Position numbers and translations under genes: made by a program. A DNA stretch of 64,000 nucleotides from Neorhizobium galegae (lineage in GTDB: Bacteria > Pseudomonadota > Alphaproteobacteria > Rhizobiales > Rhizobiaceae), in assembly GCF_021391675.1 (NCBI RefSeq), contig NZ_CP090095.1, positions 2,733,501-2,797,500 of the forward strand. Direction: 5' to 3'. The notes under the pieces were generated by a model that worked only from the letters and a program-made list of their open reading frames with translations, did no database searches and had not been told where the DNA came from. Shown here in pieces: positions 15,655 to 25,416 of the stretch; the stretch's first letter is position 1; every line of letters begins with the position of its first letter.

Positions 15655-17457
15655 ATGAGCACCCTCACCCGCTTCTCCGTTCAGCCGCTTTCGACCATGA
15701 CCCGCCGTCTCGCCGATGTCGCCTCGGCCCGTCGCGACCCCGATCTGGTCATCCAGGGTGCGCGCGTGCTGTCCACCTATTCGGAGCGCATTCTCGACGG
15801 TCGCGAAGTCTGGATTTCGGGCGGCCGCATCGCAGCCGTAAAACCGGCCGGCAGCTACAGGAGCGGCTCGGCGAAACTCTACGACGCCAAGGGCGGCATC
15901 ATCGCGCCCGGCCTCGTCGATCCGCATATTCACATCGAATCCTCGATGGTAACGGCCTGCGCCTATGCCGAAGCGGCACTCCTCAACGGCACCACGACGA
16001 TCTTCTGCGACAGCCACGAGATCGGCAATGTCATGGACGTCGCGGGCGTCGAGGCCATGCTCGAAGATGCCCGGCTTGCCCCTCTGTCGATCTTCCTCAC
16101 TGTGCCCAGCACCGTGCCCGCGACATCTCCGGAACTCGAAACCGCCGGCGGCGACCTGACGCCGGCCAAGATCGCTGCGCTGTTCGACAAATGGCCGGAA
16201 GCGGTGGCGCTCGGCGAAAAGATGGATTTCGTCCCCGTCGCCATGGGCGACGAGCGCAGCCATGCGATCCTTGCCGCAGCGCTCCAGCGCGGCCGACCGG
16301 TCTCCGGCCACGTCTACGGCCGGGAATTCGTCGCTGCCTATGCTGCGTCCGGCGTCACCGATACCCATGAGGCGATCGACCGCGATATTGCCGACGACCT
16401 GCTCGAGGCCGGCGTCTGGCTCTTCCTGCGCGGCGGCCCGCCGACGACGCCTTGGCATTCGCTGCCGCATGCGATCAGGACAATCACCGAACTCGGCGCC
16501 TCGCATAAACGCGTCGCGGTCTGCACCGACGACCGCGACGCCGAGGACTTGCTCGCCTTCGGCCTCGACTGGGTGACCCGCGAAGCCGTCAAGGCCGGCA
16601 TGACGCCGGAACAGGCCTGGGCCATGGGCTCGCTGCATGGCGCGACCCGTTTCGGCATGGAAGGCGACATCGGCGGGATGGGCGGCGGACGCCGCGCCGA
16701 CCTCGTGCTTCTGACCGACGACCTGAAACCGGTCAGCACCTGGTACGGAGGCGAACTGGTGGTCGATGACCGCAAGGTCACCGCGGTCCTCGATGAGGCA
16801 CTTTCGAAGCCTTATCGCTATCCGGAGGCCGCCTATCATACCGTCAAGCTGCCGAAAAACCTCAAACTGGCGCCCGATCTTCCCGTCGACACCGTCACTG
16901 CCCATACGATCCGCACGGAGCTTCCCGGCATCACGCTCGGCCATGTCACGGTGACGCTCGAACCCGCCAACGACTGGCAGGCCCATTTCGACCATCATGA
17001 CCTCTGCTTCGTCACCGTCGTCGAGCGCCACGGCAAGTCATCCGGTAATGTCGCGCACGGGCTGCTGAACGGTTTCGGCCTGAAAAAGGGCGCGGTCGCC
17101 TCCTCCGTCGGTCATGACAGCCACAACATCATCGTCGCCGGCACCAACGAGGCGGACATGCAGGTGGCGCTGGACGCGATCGAGGAAAAACAGGGTGGCG
17201 TCTGCGTTGTCATGGACGGCAAGGTGACGGCCATGGTGCCGCTGCCGATCGCCGGCCTGCTCTCCGACAAGCGCGTCCACGAGGTCGCCGACGAGGTGAA
17301 GGCCCTCAAGCTGGAATGGGAAAAGGCCGGCTGCACCATCGCCTATATGGGCTTCAACCTCATCCCGCTGTCGGTGATCCCGGAAATCCGCATCACCGAC
17401 AAGGGACTTGTGCTGGTGCCGGAAATGGTGATCTCGCCGCTCTTCGAAAAAGCCTGA
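15655..17457 (+). CDS. ade: Adenine deaminase
   Basis: It converts adenine to hypoxanthine and ammonia in purine salvage. The 600-aa protein has the amidohydrolase metal motif [13 protein letters not shown], the downstream HEIGNVMD metal-site block, the SGHVYGREF histidine and the [11 protein letters not shown] motif. The C-terminal domain ([42 protein letters not shown]) is specific to Ade. The start is ATG 15655, which gives the usual N-terminus before [14 protein letters not shown]; an open frame reaches further upstream through the palindromic promoter region and is not preferred. It stands alone on the + strand, facing the peptidase gene. Confidence 0.93.
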   Translation: MSTLTRFSVQPLSTMTRRLADVASARRDPDLVIQGARVLSTYSERILDGREVWISGGRIAAVKPAGSYRSGSAKLYDAKGGIIAPGLVDPHIHIESSMVTACAYAEAALLNGTTTIFCDSHEIGNVMDVAGVEAMLEDARLAPLSIFLTVPSTVPATSPELETAGGDLTPAKIAALFDKWPEAVALGEKMDFVPVAMGDERSHAILAAALQRGRPVSGHVYGREFVAAYAASGVTDTHEAIDRDIADDLLEAGVWLFLRGGPPTTPWHSLPHAIRTITELGASHKRVAVCTDDRDAEDLLAFGLDWVTREAVKAGMTPEQAWAMGSLHGATRFGMEGDIGGMGGGRRADLVLLTDDLKPVSTWYGGELVVDDRKVTAVLDEALSKPYRYPEAAYHTVKLPKNLKLAPDLPVDTVTAHTIRTELPGITLGHVTVTLEPANDWQAHFDHHDLCFVTVVERHGKSSGNVAHGLLNGFGLKKGAVASSVGHDSHNIIVAGTNEADMQVALDAIEEKQGGVCVVMDGKVTAMVPLPIAGLLSDKRVHEVADEVKALKLEWEKAGCTIAYMGFNLIPLSVIPEIRITDKGLVLVPEMVISPLFEKA

Positions 17458-17469
17458 CCGGCGGCGGGG

Positions 17470-18867
17470 TCAGTCGGCAAGCTCGGCCAGAATGCGCACC
17501 CACGAGCGGATACCCTTGTGGAAACTCGAGAGATCGTATTTTTCGTTCGGGCTGTGAACGCGGTTGTCGAAGCGGGCGAAGCCGACAAGTAGCGCATCGC
17601 AGCCGAGCCGGCGCTTGAACTCGCCGATGATCGGTATCGACCCGCCGGTTCCGGCAAGCGCCGCCTCGCAATCCCATTCGGTGGAAAGCGCGGCAAGTGT
17701 CTTCGTCAGGAACGGGCTCTCGACCGGCATCACGGTCGCTGGCGCCAACCCGAAATCCTTGAACGTCACCGAGCAATCCGCCGGGATGCGTGCCTGGACA
17801 TGCGCCTTGAAGGCATCGCGGATGTTTTCCGGCACTTGGCCCTCGACCAGCCGGAAGGAAATCTTGGCGGTCGCCTTGGCTGGGATGACGGTCTTGAAGC
17901 CCTCGCCCGTATAGCCGCCGCTCATGCCGTTGATCTCGCAGCTCGGCCGCGCCCAGACCTGTTCGAGGATCGACCGGCCCGCTTCGCCCGCCGGGATATT
18001 GAGACCGATATCGGCGAGAAAACCCTTCTCGTCGAACGGCAGCCGCTGCCACTGCGCCTTGATGGCTTCCGGCAATTCCTTGACGCCGTCGTAAAAACCT
18101 ACGACCGCCACCCCGCCATCCGGCGTCCTGAGGCTCGCAACGACATCCGACAGCACCTGCAGCGCGTTGCGGGCAGCATTGCCGAACATGCCGGAATGCA
18201 GATCCCGATCGGCGCAGGTGATCCCGACCTCGGTGCTGTAGAGCCCGCGCAGCATGGTGGTGACGGCCGGCGTTTCGCGGTCCCACATGTCGGTGTCGCA
18301 GACATAGACCATGTCGGCCTTCAGCTCGCCGGCGGTTGCATCGAGGAAGGGCGCAAGGCTCGGGCTGCCCGCCTCCTCCTCGCCTTCGAAAAGAATGCTG
18401 ACCTGCACCGGCAGCTTGCCGGTCACCGCCTTCCAGGCACGGCAGGCCTCGACGAAGGTCATCATCTGGCCCTTGTCGTCCGAAGCGCCGCGCGCGACAA
18501 TCGCGGTATCGCCATTCGGCAGCGGCTCCAGCCGCGGCTCGAACGGATCGCTGGTCCAGAGCGCCAGCGGATCGACCGGCTGGACGTCGTAGTGCCCGTA
18601 GAACAGCAGATGCGGCCCGGCCGCCTCCTTCTGGTGCGCGACGACCATCGGATGGCCTGTCGTCGGCCGGACGGACGTATCGAAGCCGATCGAGGCGAGG
18701 TCGCGGCTCAGCCAATCGGCTGCCGCCTTGCACTGGTCGCGATAGCCGGGGTCGGTCGAGATGCTCGGAATACGGATCAGATCAAAGAGGCGCGCGAGGC
18801 TCTCGTCGATTTCGGCATCGACAAGAGCCAGCACGGCGTCAATCTGGTCTTCGGGTATTTTCGGCAT
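17470..18867 (-). CDS. M20-family metallopeptidase (dipeptidase-like)
   Basis: A 465-aa zinc-dependent exopeptidase. The metal-site motifs are HLLFYGHYDVQPVDP (His and bridging Asp region), RGASDDKGQMMTFVEA (Asp) and ILFEGEEEAGSPSL (catalytic Glu pair). Further ligands lie in VYVCDTDMWD and near the end in the LSSFHKGIRSW histidine. The lid/dimerisation domain occupies about residues 200-355. The family cleaves dipeptides or N-acyl amino acids in the cytoplasm. It ends 12 bases from ade, convergently, and has an 85-base gap to nadC on the same strand, so it may precede nadC in a transcript or be independent. Confidence 0.9.
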   Translation of the reverse strand: MPKIPEDQIDAVLALVDAEIDESLARLFDLIRIPSISTDPGYRDQCKAAADWLSRDLASIGFDTSVRPTTGHPMVVAHQKEAAGPHLLFYGHYDVQPVDPLALWTSDPFEPRLEPLPNGDTAIVARGASDDKGQMMTFVEACRAWKAVTGKLPVQVSILFEGEEEAGSPSLAPFLDATAGELKADMVYVCDTDMWDRETPAVTTMLRGLYSTEVGITCADRDLHSGMFGNAARNALQVLSDVVASLRTPDGGVAVVGFYDGVKELPEAIKAQWQRLPFDEKGFLADIGLNIPAGEAGRSILEQVWARPSCEINGMSGGYTGEGFKTVIPAKATAKISFRLVEGQVPENIRDAFKAHVQARIPADCSVTFKDFGLAPATVMPVESPFLTKTLAALSTEWDCEAALAGTGGSIPIIGEFKRRLGCDALLVGFARFDNRVHSPNEKYDLSSFHKGIRSWVRILAELAD

Positions 18868-18952
18868 CTTGCGCTCCTTGCCCGTTCGGTGTTCCGGATC
18901 AAGGATGTACCATTGTTTTCAACGGCACCGGAAGCCTCTGGCACCGCCCATC

Positions 18953-19810
18953 CTAACTTGCAGAGCGAAAATCGAGCCCGATATCCAGCGTCGGCGCGCT
19001 GTGGGTGATCCAGCCGACGGAGAGCAGGTCGACGCCCGATGCGGCCACGGCGGCGGCCGTCGCCGGCGTGATCCCGCCTGACGCTTCGGTGATCGCCCGG
19101 CCGGCGACGATGTCGACCGCCTCGCGAAGCTGCTCCGGCGTCATGTTGTCGAGCAGCACCGCATCGACACCGACCTCCATGGCTTCGTGAAGCTGGTCGA
19201 GCGTATCCACCTCCACCTCGATCTTCACCATGTGCCCGACGCCCGCCTTGGCGCGGCGGATGGATTCGGCGATGCCGCCGGCAATCGCCACGTGATTGTC
19301 CTTGATCAGCACCGCATCATAGAGAGCAAAGCGATGGTTCATGCCGCCGCCGGCGCGCACCGCGTATTTCTCCAGCGCCCGAAGCCCCGGTGTCGTCTTG
19401 CGGGTGCAGACGACCGAAGCCTTGGTGCCTTCGATCGCCGCGACAATGCCGGCCGTGACGCTGGCGATGCCGGAGAGATGACCGAGGAAATTGAGTGCCG
19501 TCCGTTCGCCGGTGAGAAGGCCTCTGGACGGGCCTTCGATCGTCGCGATTACGTCGCCAGGCTTTACTGCCCCGCCATCCTCGATATGGCGCGTCATGAC
19601 GATCTTCGGATCGACGAGCTGGAAGGCGAGTTCGGCCGCATCCAGCCCGGCGATGACGCCGGCTTTACGAGCCGCCATGACAACGGTCGAGCGATGACCG
19701 GCTGGAATGACTGCCGTGGACGTGACATCGCCGGCAAGGCCGAGGTCTTCCAGCAGTGCTGCGCGCACAGGCGGTTCGACGAGAAGTCGCGGAAGGGCGG
19801 CAAGGATCAT
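18953..19810 (-). CDS. nadC: Quinolinate phosphoribosyltransferase (nicotinate-nucleotide pyrophosphorylase)
   Basis: The third enzyme of de novo NAD synthesis, converting quinolinate and PRPP to nicotinate mononucleotide. The 285-aa protein shows LLEDLGLAGDVTS, the core TALNFLGHLSGIAS, and CTRKTTPGLRALEKYAVRAGGGMNHRFALYDAVLIKDNH, followed by EVEVDTLDQL, VLLDNMTPEQL and EASGGIT, all NadC signatures. ATG 19810 was chosen because it gives the usual N-terminus (MILAALPRLLVEPPV); an upstream in-frame ATG at 19897 lies inside nadB. The nadB stop is one base away, so nadA-nadB-nadC form one operon. Confidence 0.96.
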   Translation of the reverse strand: MILAALPRLLVEPPVRAALLEDLGLAGDVTSTAVIPAGHRSTVVMAARKAGVIAGLDAAELAFQLVDPKIVMTRHIEDGGAVKPGDVIATIEGPSRGLLTGERTALNFLGHLSGIASVTAGIVAAIEGTKASVVCTRKTTPGLRALEKYAVRAGGGMNHRFALYDAVLIKDNHVAIAGGIAESIRRAKAGVGHMVKIEVEVDTLDQLHEAMEVGVDAVLLDNMTPEQLREAVDIVAGRAITEASGGITPATAAAVAASGVDLLSVGWITHSAPTLDIGLDFRSAS

Positions 19811-19811
19811 G

Positions 19812-21353
19812 TCAGGCACTCCGGGCAAGGGGATGGGAAGCGGTCGCGCGGGCGATTTCCAGCGCATCGGCAAGGCGCATCTGCCGCCGTTCCGCATAGG
19901 CGAGCTTCAGCGGGAAATCGGTGCGCGCATGCGCGCCGCGGGATTCCTTTCGCAGCGACGCGAAGACCGCGATCAGCAGCGCGACGATCGCCGGATCGGC
20001 AGCCGATCCTTCGCCCTCGACGAGCGGCAGCAGGCTCGCGATTGCGCCATGAATGGCACCTGCGTTTCTCAAAACGCCGAGATGCCGCGACACGATCGGC
20101 CGAACGGCGGAAATATCCGCCGGCACCGGCAGCTCGGCATCGGCGACCCGGTGAGGCGTTTCAGCGGAGGTTGCCGAGAGATCTTGCGCGGCCCGCATGC
20201 CCATCACGGCCGCTTCGAGCAGCGAATTGCTGGCCAGCCGGTTGGCGCCGTGGAGACCGGTCGAAGCCGCCTCCCCGACCACCCAGAGACCGGGTAAGGA
20301 GCTACGGCCATTCGCGTCCGTCGCCACACCGCCCATGTGGTAATGAACGGCAGGACGGACAGGGATGAGGTCGGAATTGGGGTCGACGCTCGCCTCCCGG
20401 CACAGCGCGTCGATCGCCGGGAACCGGCGAGAAAAGCCGTTTCCGAGCGCCGGCCGCGCGTCAAGAAACACGCGCCCGCCGCGGGCGATCTCGGCGCTGA
20501 TGGCACGTGCCACGATATCGCGCGCAGCCAGTTCGGCGCCGGGCTCGCGGGCGAGAAAACGCTCGCCCTTTTCGTTGACGAGCACCGCCCCCTCTCCGCG
20601 CACCGCCTCGCTGACCAGCGCCAGCGGCTGGCGCTGGGAATCGAGCGCCGTCGGGTGGAACTGCACGAATTCCATATCCGCAAGCAGCGCACCGGCCCGT
20701 GCCGCAAGCATCACGCCCTGGCCGAAATTGCCGGGGGGATTGGTGGTCGCGTCATACAGCCCGCCGAGACCGCCGGTCGCCAGAACCACCCGCGCAGTCG
20801 GCAGGATGACCGCGCCCTTGGCCGCCGCGCAAAGCAGGCCGGACACCGCCTCGCCATCCGTCAGCAGCCGACGAACCTCGACACCATCAAGCACCGTGAT
20901 CGACGGTGTTTCTGAAACGGCTTCGACCAGAGCCCGGACGATCGCCGCACCCGAGCCGTCGCCCGCCACATGCACGATACGGCGGCGCGAATGGGCAGCC
21001 TCCAGGCCGAGCGAAAGCGAACCATTCTCTGCCCGGTCGAAACGCACGCCAAATTTTTCCAAGACGGCGATGGCGTCCGGAGCTTGCCTCAGGATCGAAG
21101 CCGCCACAGTCGGATCGCAAAGTCCGTCGCCGGCTGCGAGCGTATCCACCAGATGCAGATCCGCGCTGTCGTCGGTGCCGAGGCTCGCCGCAATACCGCC
21201 CTGCGCCCAAGCGCTGGAGGTTTCTGCACCCAGCGCGGCGCGGGTGATCAGGACAACGGGCTGCGGTGCCAAGGTCAGCGCCGTCACAAGCCCCGCCAGA
21301 CCGCTGCCGACGATCGCGACACGGCCGGCGAGATGGTCTAAAATCTCGGTCAT
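19812..21353 (-). CDS. nadB: L-aspartate oxidase
   Basis: A FAD enzyme that oxidises aspartate to iminoaspartate for quinolinate synthesis (513 aa). The FAD motif is [20 protein letters not shown]. The [16 protein letters not shown] block, the [29 protein letters not shown] block, the active-site region FVQFHPTAL and the [50 protein letters not shown] stretch are all characteristic. It overlaps nadA by 4 bases and precedes nadC by one base. Together with nadA it makes quinolinate; regulation comes from the NrtR boxes before nadA. Confidence 0.96.
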   Translation of the reverse strand: MTEILDHLAGRVAIVGSGLAGLVTALTLAPQPVVLITRAALGAETSSAWAQGGIAASLGTDDSADLHLVDTLAAGDGLCDPTVAASILRQAPDAIAVLEKFGVRFDRAENGSLSLGLEAAHSRRRIVHVAGDGSGAAIVRALVEAVSETPSITVLDGVEVRRLLTDGEAVSGLLCAAAKGAVILPTARVVLATGGLGGLYDATTNPPGNFGQGVMLAARAGALLADMEFVQFHPTALDSQRQPLALVSEAVRGEGAVLVNEKGERFLAREPGAELAARDIVARAISAEIARGGRVFLDARPALGNGFSRRFPAIDALCREASVDPNSDLIPVRPAVHYHMGGVATDANGRSSLPGLWVVGEAASTGLHGANRLASNSLLEAAVMGMRAAQDLSATSAETPHRVADAELPVPADISAVRPIVSRHLGVLRNAGAIHGAIASLLPLVEGEGSAADPAIVALLIAVFASLRKESRGAHARTDFPLKLAYAERRQMRLADALEIARATASHPLARSA

Positions 21354-22321
21354 ATGGCGAGCATCCTCTCGACTGCGCGGCGGGCGGCGACCGCGATCGA
21401 CGGATCGACGGTCACCTCGTGCTGGTTCTCCTCAAGCGCCTTGCGGATGTTCGACAACGTGATCCGCTTCATATGCGGGCAGAGATTGCAGGGCCGCACG
21501 AACTCCACATCCGGATGATGCACGGCGACATTGTCGCTCATCGAACATTCGGTCAGGAGCACGACGCGGGCCGGCTTTTTCTGGCCGACATAGTCCGACA
21601 TGACGGCGGTCGAACCGGCAAAATCGGCCTCTGCAACCACCTCCGGCGGGCATTCCGGATGCGCCAGCACCACGACGCCGGGATGCGCCTCGCGCAGATC
21701 GCGGACGTCCTGCGCATTGAACAGCTCATGCACTTCGCAATGGCCGTGCCAGGCGATGATCTCGACATTGGTTTCCCGCGCCACGTTCTGCGCCAGATAT
21801 TCGTCCGGGATCATCAGCACTTTCGGAACGCCGAGCGATTCCACCACCTGCTTGGCATTGCCGGAGGTGCAGCAGATATCGGATGCCGCCTTCACTGCTG
21901 CAGACGTGTTCACATAGGTGATGATCGGCACGCCCGGATGCGCCTGCCGCAGCAGCGCGATATCTTCAGGCGTGATCGAATCCGCCAGCGAACAGCCCGC
22001 CGCCATGTCCGGGATCAGCACCGTCTTTCCCGGATTGAGCAGCTTTGCCGTCTCGGCCATGAAGTGCACGCCGGCAAGCACGATGACATCCGCATCCACG
22101 TCGATCGCCTTGCGGGCAAGCGCCAGACTGTCGCCGACGATATCGGCGACACCATGGAAGATTTCCGGCGTCTGGTAGTTGTGGGCGAGGATGACGGCGT
22201 TGCGAGTGCGCTTGAGCTCCAGGATCGCTGCGACATCCGCTTCGTAGCTCATCCACTCGGCCTTGGGGATGACGCGGCTGACACGATCGTAAAGCGAGGA
22301 AACCGAAACCGGAGAATTCAT
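21350..22321 (-). CDS. nadA: Quinolinate synthase (4Fe-4S)
   Basis: It condenses iminoaspartate with dihydroxyacetone phosphate to quinolinate. The 323-aa protein contains [70 protein letters not shown] and HPECPPEV. The cysteine cluster CNLCPHM near the C-terminus supplies a cluster ligand together with Cys in AAGCSLAD and HPEC. It is the first gene of nadABC. Two palindromic boxes lie 14 and 47 bases before its ATG, between it and the nrtR gene, so repression by NrtR in response to NAD metabolites is expected. Confidence 0.96.
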   Translation of the reverse strand: MNSPVSVSSLYDRVSRVIPKAEWMSYEADVAAILELKRTRNAVILAHNYQTPEIFHGVADIVGDSLALARKAIDVDADVIVLAGVHFMAETAKLLNPGKTVLIPDMAAGCSLADSITPEDIALLRQAHPGVPIITYVNTSAAVKAASDICCTSGNAKQVVESLGVPKVLMIPDEYLAQNVARETNVEIIAWHGHCEVHELFNAQDVRDLREAHPGVVVLAHPECPPEVVAEADFAGSTAVMSDYVGQKKPARVVLLTECSMSDNVAVHHPDVEFVRPCNLCPHMKRITLSNIRKALEENQHEVTVDPSIAVAARRAVERMLAI

Positions 22322-22334
22322 GAACAGCTCCTTT

Positions 22335-22388
22335 TATACTCGAAGTGAGTATATCCGGCGCAAAGAGATATTCTCGATTCGAGTTTAT
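22335..22388 (-). promoter_or_regulatory. Two NrtR-type operator palindromes before nadA
   Basis: Box 1 is TATACTCGAAGTGAGTATA (22335-22353), a perfect 7-bp inverted repeat with a 5-base spacer. Box 2 at 22368-22388 has the same CTC-N5-GAG core with imperfect arms (TATTCTC/GAGTTTA). Both lie between nadA and the 3' end of nrtR, where a repressor of nadABC would act. Assignment to NrtR rests on adjacency and on the known role of the family. Confidence 0.7.
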
Positions 22389-22389
22389 G

Positions 22390-23292
22390 TCAATTGCGTG
22401 AAAGCGGAAGTTTCGAACCGGACAGCGCGCGCTCTTCGAGGACCGCATGACGGTAGCGGAAGAGCTTGGCCGGCCGACCGCCGGTCTCGCTGGTTGCCTC
22501 GCCGGTTTCCTCGATCAGCTCCTGCTGGTCGATCAGCCTGCGGAAGTTCGGCTTGTGCAGGGTGAGGCCGGCAAGCGCCTCGACGGTGCGCTGCAATTGC
22601 GACAACGTAAAACTCTCCGGCATCAGTTCGAAGACGACCGGACGATATTTGATCTTGGCGCGCAGCCGCGCGATGCCTGTCGCCAGGATGCGGCGGTGAT
22701 CGGCAAACATTGAGCGGCCGAAGCTTTTTGCCGGCGGACAACCGGCCTCGGTCACCAGCCCTGCCTCGTACATCAGTTCGTAGCGCTGTAGGCCGAGATC
22801 CTCGTTCCAGACGGCGCCATCAAGGCCGAAGGCGAAGTCGACGCGGCGCTGGCGGTGTTCCCGGCGCGCCGGTTCCGAGGCGATCCAGCCCCGAAGACGC
22901 CCGGTGATGTCGGCCAGAATGTCCGGCCCACCCCCGCGATGGTCTTCCCAGGGGAAATATTCGTACCAGCCGTGCCAGCCGGGTTTTCCGGCACCGGGTG
23001 CGGCCTGTTCACGGACGAGGCCGAGATAGCTGATCGAGATCGTCCGCCCCTCGGCATCCTCGTGGGTCCGGTCGCGGTCGGCGAAGGTATAGAGCTGTTC
23101 GAGATAACCGAGCGGATGGCCCGTCTGGTCCCCCACCCATTCCCGCAGCCCAGCCTGAAGGCTCCTGTGGCCGAGTTCGAAAGGCCCGGACGGCAGCGCA
23201 TCTCCGGAGCGAACCGTCATCACGCGCGGCTCGTCGCCGGTGACGGCGGAAAGAACGGCGATCAGTTCCGCATGGGCAAGTCCGATGGTCAA
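22390..23292 (-). CDS. nrtR: NrtR-type (Nudix-related) regulator of NAD synthesis
   Basis: A 300-aa transcriptional repressor with an N-terminal Nudix-like sensor fold and a C-terminal winged helix. Visible features are DALPSGPFELGHRSLQAGLREWVGDQTGHPLGYLEQLYTFADRDR near the N-terminus, SISYLGLVRE, and the C-terminal DNA-binding part FTLSQLQRTVEALAGLTLHKPNFRRLID followed by GRPAKLFRYR. This combination is typical of NrtR homologues, which bind ADP-ribose or related NAD metabolites. The start appears to be TTG at 23292, with GGAG 8 bases upstream; no in-frame ATG exists before a stop at about 23325. It is immediately upstream of nadABC on the same strand. Confidence 0.85.
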   Translation of the reverse strand: MTIGLAHAELIAVLSAVTGDEPRVMTVRSGDALPSGPFELGHRSLQAGLREWVGDQTGHPLGYLEQLYTFADRDRTHEDAEGRTISISYLGLVREQAAPGAGKPGWHGWYEYFPWEDHRGGGPDILADITGRLRGWIASEPARREHRQRRVDFAFGLDGAVWNEDLGLQRYELMYEAGLVTEAGCPPAKSFGRSMFADHRRILATGIARLRAKIKYRPVVFELMPESFTLSQLQRTVEALAGLTLHKPNFRRLIDQQELIEETGEATSETGGRPAKLFRYRHAVLEERALSGSKLPLSRN

Positions 23293-23295
23293 ACA

Positions 23296-23362
23296 AACTC
23301 CGGGGTCCGTAACGTGGAAAGCCTATCTGGCATGGAAATCACGTTACGCGAACCCCGGAGTT
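23296..23362 (-). other. Long inverted repeat (21-bp arms) between thiY and nrtR
   Basis: The left arm 23296-23316 (AACTCCGGGGTCCGTAACGTG) finds its reverse complement at 23340-23362, with only a 2-base bulge and one change, around a 23-base loop. It lies after the ThiY-like gene and just before the nrtR start. It may be a terminator of the thiamine operon (weak T-run GTTTGTTT follows on the minus strand) or an operator; it overlaps the nrtR ribosome binding site. Confidence 0.6.
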
Positions 23363-23389
23363 CAAATCAAACAATATCAGCAGCTTGGC

Positions 23390-24334
23390 CTACTTGATTT
23401 CGACCGCAAGGTCCCCGACCGGCGGCACGGTCTTGATCAGCCTCATTTCCTGCATGAAGGCGGCGAAACGCTGGTAGCGGCCATGGTCGAGTGCGGCCGG
23501 GCGCTTGGCAAAGCGCGGCAGCGTGTCGAAGAATGCGGTGCGGTTCAGCTCGTCGTCGAGGTTCGGATAGGCCTTGATGAAAAGCTGCCATGCTTCCTGC
23601 GGATGATTGGTGATGAAGATCGAAGCCTGTTCGACCGCATGCAGGAATCGCGGCAGGCGGCTGTCGGCGGCAGAATCGCGGCGGGTGACGAAGATCAGTT
23701 CGTCATAGGCCGGAACGCCATGCTCCTCGGGGAAAAACGCGCGCCCCGCATGGCCTTCCAGCTTCATCTGGGTCAGCTCGAAATTGCGGAAGCCACCGAG
23801 CGTCGCATCAACCTTGCCGCCGATCAGCGACGGCGACAGGGAGAAGTTGACGTTGATCAGTTCCACGTCGTCGTTGGAAAGCCCTTCCGAGGCCAGCATG
23901 CGCTTCAGCATGGCATCCTCGAAGCCGGTGACCGAAAAGCCGACCTTTTTGCCCTTCAGGTCCTTGAGGCTCTTGATCGGGCCGTCCGCCAGAACCGTCA
24001 CGGTGTTCAGCGGGGTTTCGACCAGGGTACCAAACCGTACCAGCGGCAGGCCTGCTTCATGGTCGAGATAGAGATTGGGCTGGTAATGGATGCCGATATC
24101 CGCCTGGCCGGCAGAAACCAGCCGCGGCACAGCGGATGGATCGGACGGCGCGATGAGTTCGACATCGAGATTGGCATCGGCAAACAGCCCGCGCTGCTGG
24201 GCGATGACCATCGGCGCATGATCCGGATTGACGAACCATTCGAGCAGCACACTGAGCTTGTCGGCGGCCTGGGAGGGCGCGGGCGCCGCGAGGCTGGCCA
24301 GCGCGATGAAGGACGCGGTGAGGATACGGATCAT
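23390..24334 (-). CDS. thiY: Thiamine-precursor (pyrimidine) ABC transporter substrate-binding protein
   Basis: The periplasmic receptor for an HMP-like pyrimidine precursor of thiamine (314 aa). An N-terminal Sec signal (MIRILTASFIALASLAAPAPSQA, cut before ADKL) precedes LSVLLEWFVNPDHAPMVIAQQRGLFADANLDVELI, the NMT1/THI5-type fold with the WFVNPDHA signature of ThiY. Other blocks are IGIHYQPNLYL and KKVGFSVTGFEDAMLKRML. The gene overlaps the permease gene by 4 bases, and both are preceded by a TPP riboswitch, which strongly supports the thiamine link. No ATPase gene follows; nrtR is next. Confidence 0.85.
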   Translation of the reverse strand: MIRILTASFIALASLAAPAPSQAADKLSVLLEWFVNPDHAPMVIAQQRGLFADANLDVELIAPSDPSAVPRLVSAGQADIGIHYQPNLYLDHEAGLPLVRFGTLVETPLNTVTVLADGPIKSLKDLKGKKVGFSVTGFEDAMLKRMLASEGLSNDDVELINVNFSLSPSLIGGKVDATLGGFRNFELTQMKLEGHAGRAFFPEEHGVPAYDELIFVTRRDSAADSRLPRFLHAVEQASIFITNHPQEAWQLFIKAYPNLDDELNRTAFFDTLPRFAKRPAALDHGRYQRFAAFMQEMRLIKTVPPVGDLAVEIK

Positions 24335-25113
24335 GATCGGACGGAACTCCTTGATGCGGATGAGAATGCGGGATCGGCTTCGCTGGCCCAGGGGGCGAGA
24401 CCGGCCGTCAGCCGGTCAATGAGAAGCCGCAAGATGAGGGTGAGGATGGCGAGTATGGTCATGGCCGCGAACACCGTATCGGTCTGCATGCGCGCATTGG
24501 CCTGGACCATCACGAAGCCGAGCCCGCCGGATGCCCCGACCCACTCGCCGACGACCGCCCCGAGCGGCGCCAGCGGTGCCGCGACCCTGAGGCCCGAGAC
24601 GAGGCTCGGGATCGCCAGCGGCACACGCATCGACACCAGCGTCTGCCAGTGACTTGCCCCCTCCAGCGAAACGGCGTCGAGGATTTCCTGATCGGTGCGG
24701 CGAAGACCGTCGGCAAAGGCGGAGGCGACCGGAAAGAAGATGATGATCGTCGTCATCGCCACTTTCGAGGCGAGGCCGAAACCGAGCCAGAGAACCAGGA
24801 TCGGCGCCAGGACGAAGACGGGAAAGGCCTGCAGAATCAGCACCATCGGCCAGACAAGACGACCGAACCGCGGCAGCGCCGCGACGCCGAAGGCGGTGGC
24901 AATGCCGAGGCCGGCACCGATCACCAGCCCCAGCGCGATTTCCGTCAGCGTGACGGCGCTGTTCTGCAGCAGGAAACCCGGCTGCCGCAGAAAGGCGGAA
25001 GCGACGGCAATGGGAGACGGCAGAATGTAGCGGGGTGGAGCGAACAGCCAGACGCCGGCCTGCCAGAAAACGACAAGCAGGACGAGGCCAAAGAGCGCAT
25101 GGGACGCGCGCAT
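24331..25113 (-). CDS. thiX: Thiamine-precursor ABC transporter permease
   Basis: An inner-membrane permease (260 aa) with about six helices. The first is ALFGLVLLVVFWQAGVWLF, and the docking loop is VASAFADGLRRTDQEILDAVSLEGASHWQTLVSMRVPLAIPSL. It is first in the riboswitch-controlled unit, followed by the ThiY-like receptor with a 4-base overlap. ATG 25113 was chosen because it gives the normal short N-terminus; the open frame extends 17 codons further. The usual ThiZ ATPase is absent from both sides. Confidence 0.85.
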   Translation of the reverse strand: MRASHALFGLVLLVVFWQAGVWLFAPPRYILPSPIAVASAFLRQPGFLLQNSAVTLTEIALGLVIGAGLGIATAFGVAALPRFGRLVWPMVLILQAFPVFVLAPILVLWLGFGLASKVAMTTIIIFFPVASAFADGLRRTDQEILDAVSLEGASHWQTLVSMRVPLAIPSLVSGLRVAAPLAPLGAVVGEWVGASGGLGFVMVQANARMQTDTVFAAMTILAILTLILRLLIDRLTAGLAPWASEADPAFSSASRSSVRS

Positions 25114-25257
25114 GGTGCTACACGTCGTAACTACGCATAGCGGCCGGATGTCCCCTTCGGGCAACGAAAAGAATGGATGTCATCGGTCGATCTCCAGATC
25201 AAATCAATCACGGAGACCCAGGTGAAGCGGAGAAGAGAAAAAATCGTCGGGCGACGC

Positions 25258-25347
25258 CTATTTCCGTTCCTACGCCGGCATGACCCGGATCAGGTTCAAG
25301 GGTCCGGCTCAGCGCCATCTCAGCATCGTCAAGATGCTCCCCTCGGA
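25258..25347 (-). ncRNA. TPP riboswitch (THI element)
   Basis: On the minus strand the sequence runs TCCGAGGGGAGC, then GCTGAGA, then ACCCTTGAACCTGATCCGGG, then TCATGCCGGCGTAGGAA. These are the conserved P1-P5 pieces of the thiamin-pyrophosphate aptamer (GGGGxGC, CUGAGA, ACCC-UUxAACCUGAUC and GGxxAUGCCxGCGxAGGxA). It lies 145 bases before the ThiX start, in its leader. Binding of TPP would shut off the ThiXY importer. Confidence 0.95.
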
Positions 25348-25416
25348 ATAGGACGATAACTGTCGGTTTTCAGTATGCCTGTCAAGCGGGCCGGCCGGCC
25401 CGCTATCGTTTCCAAT

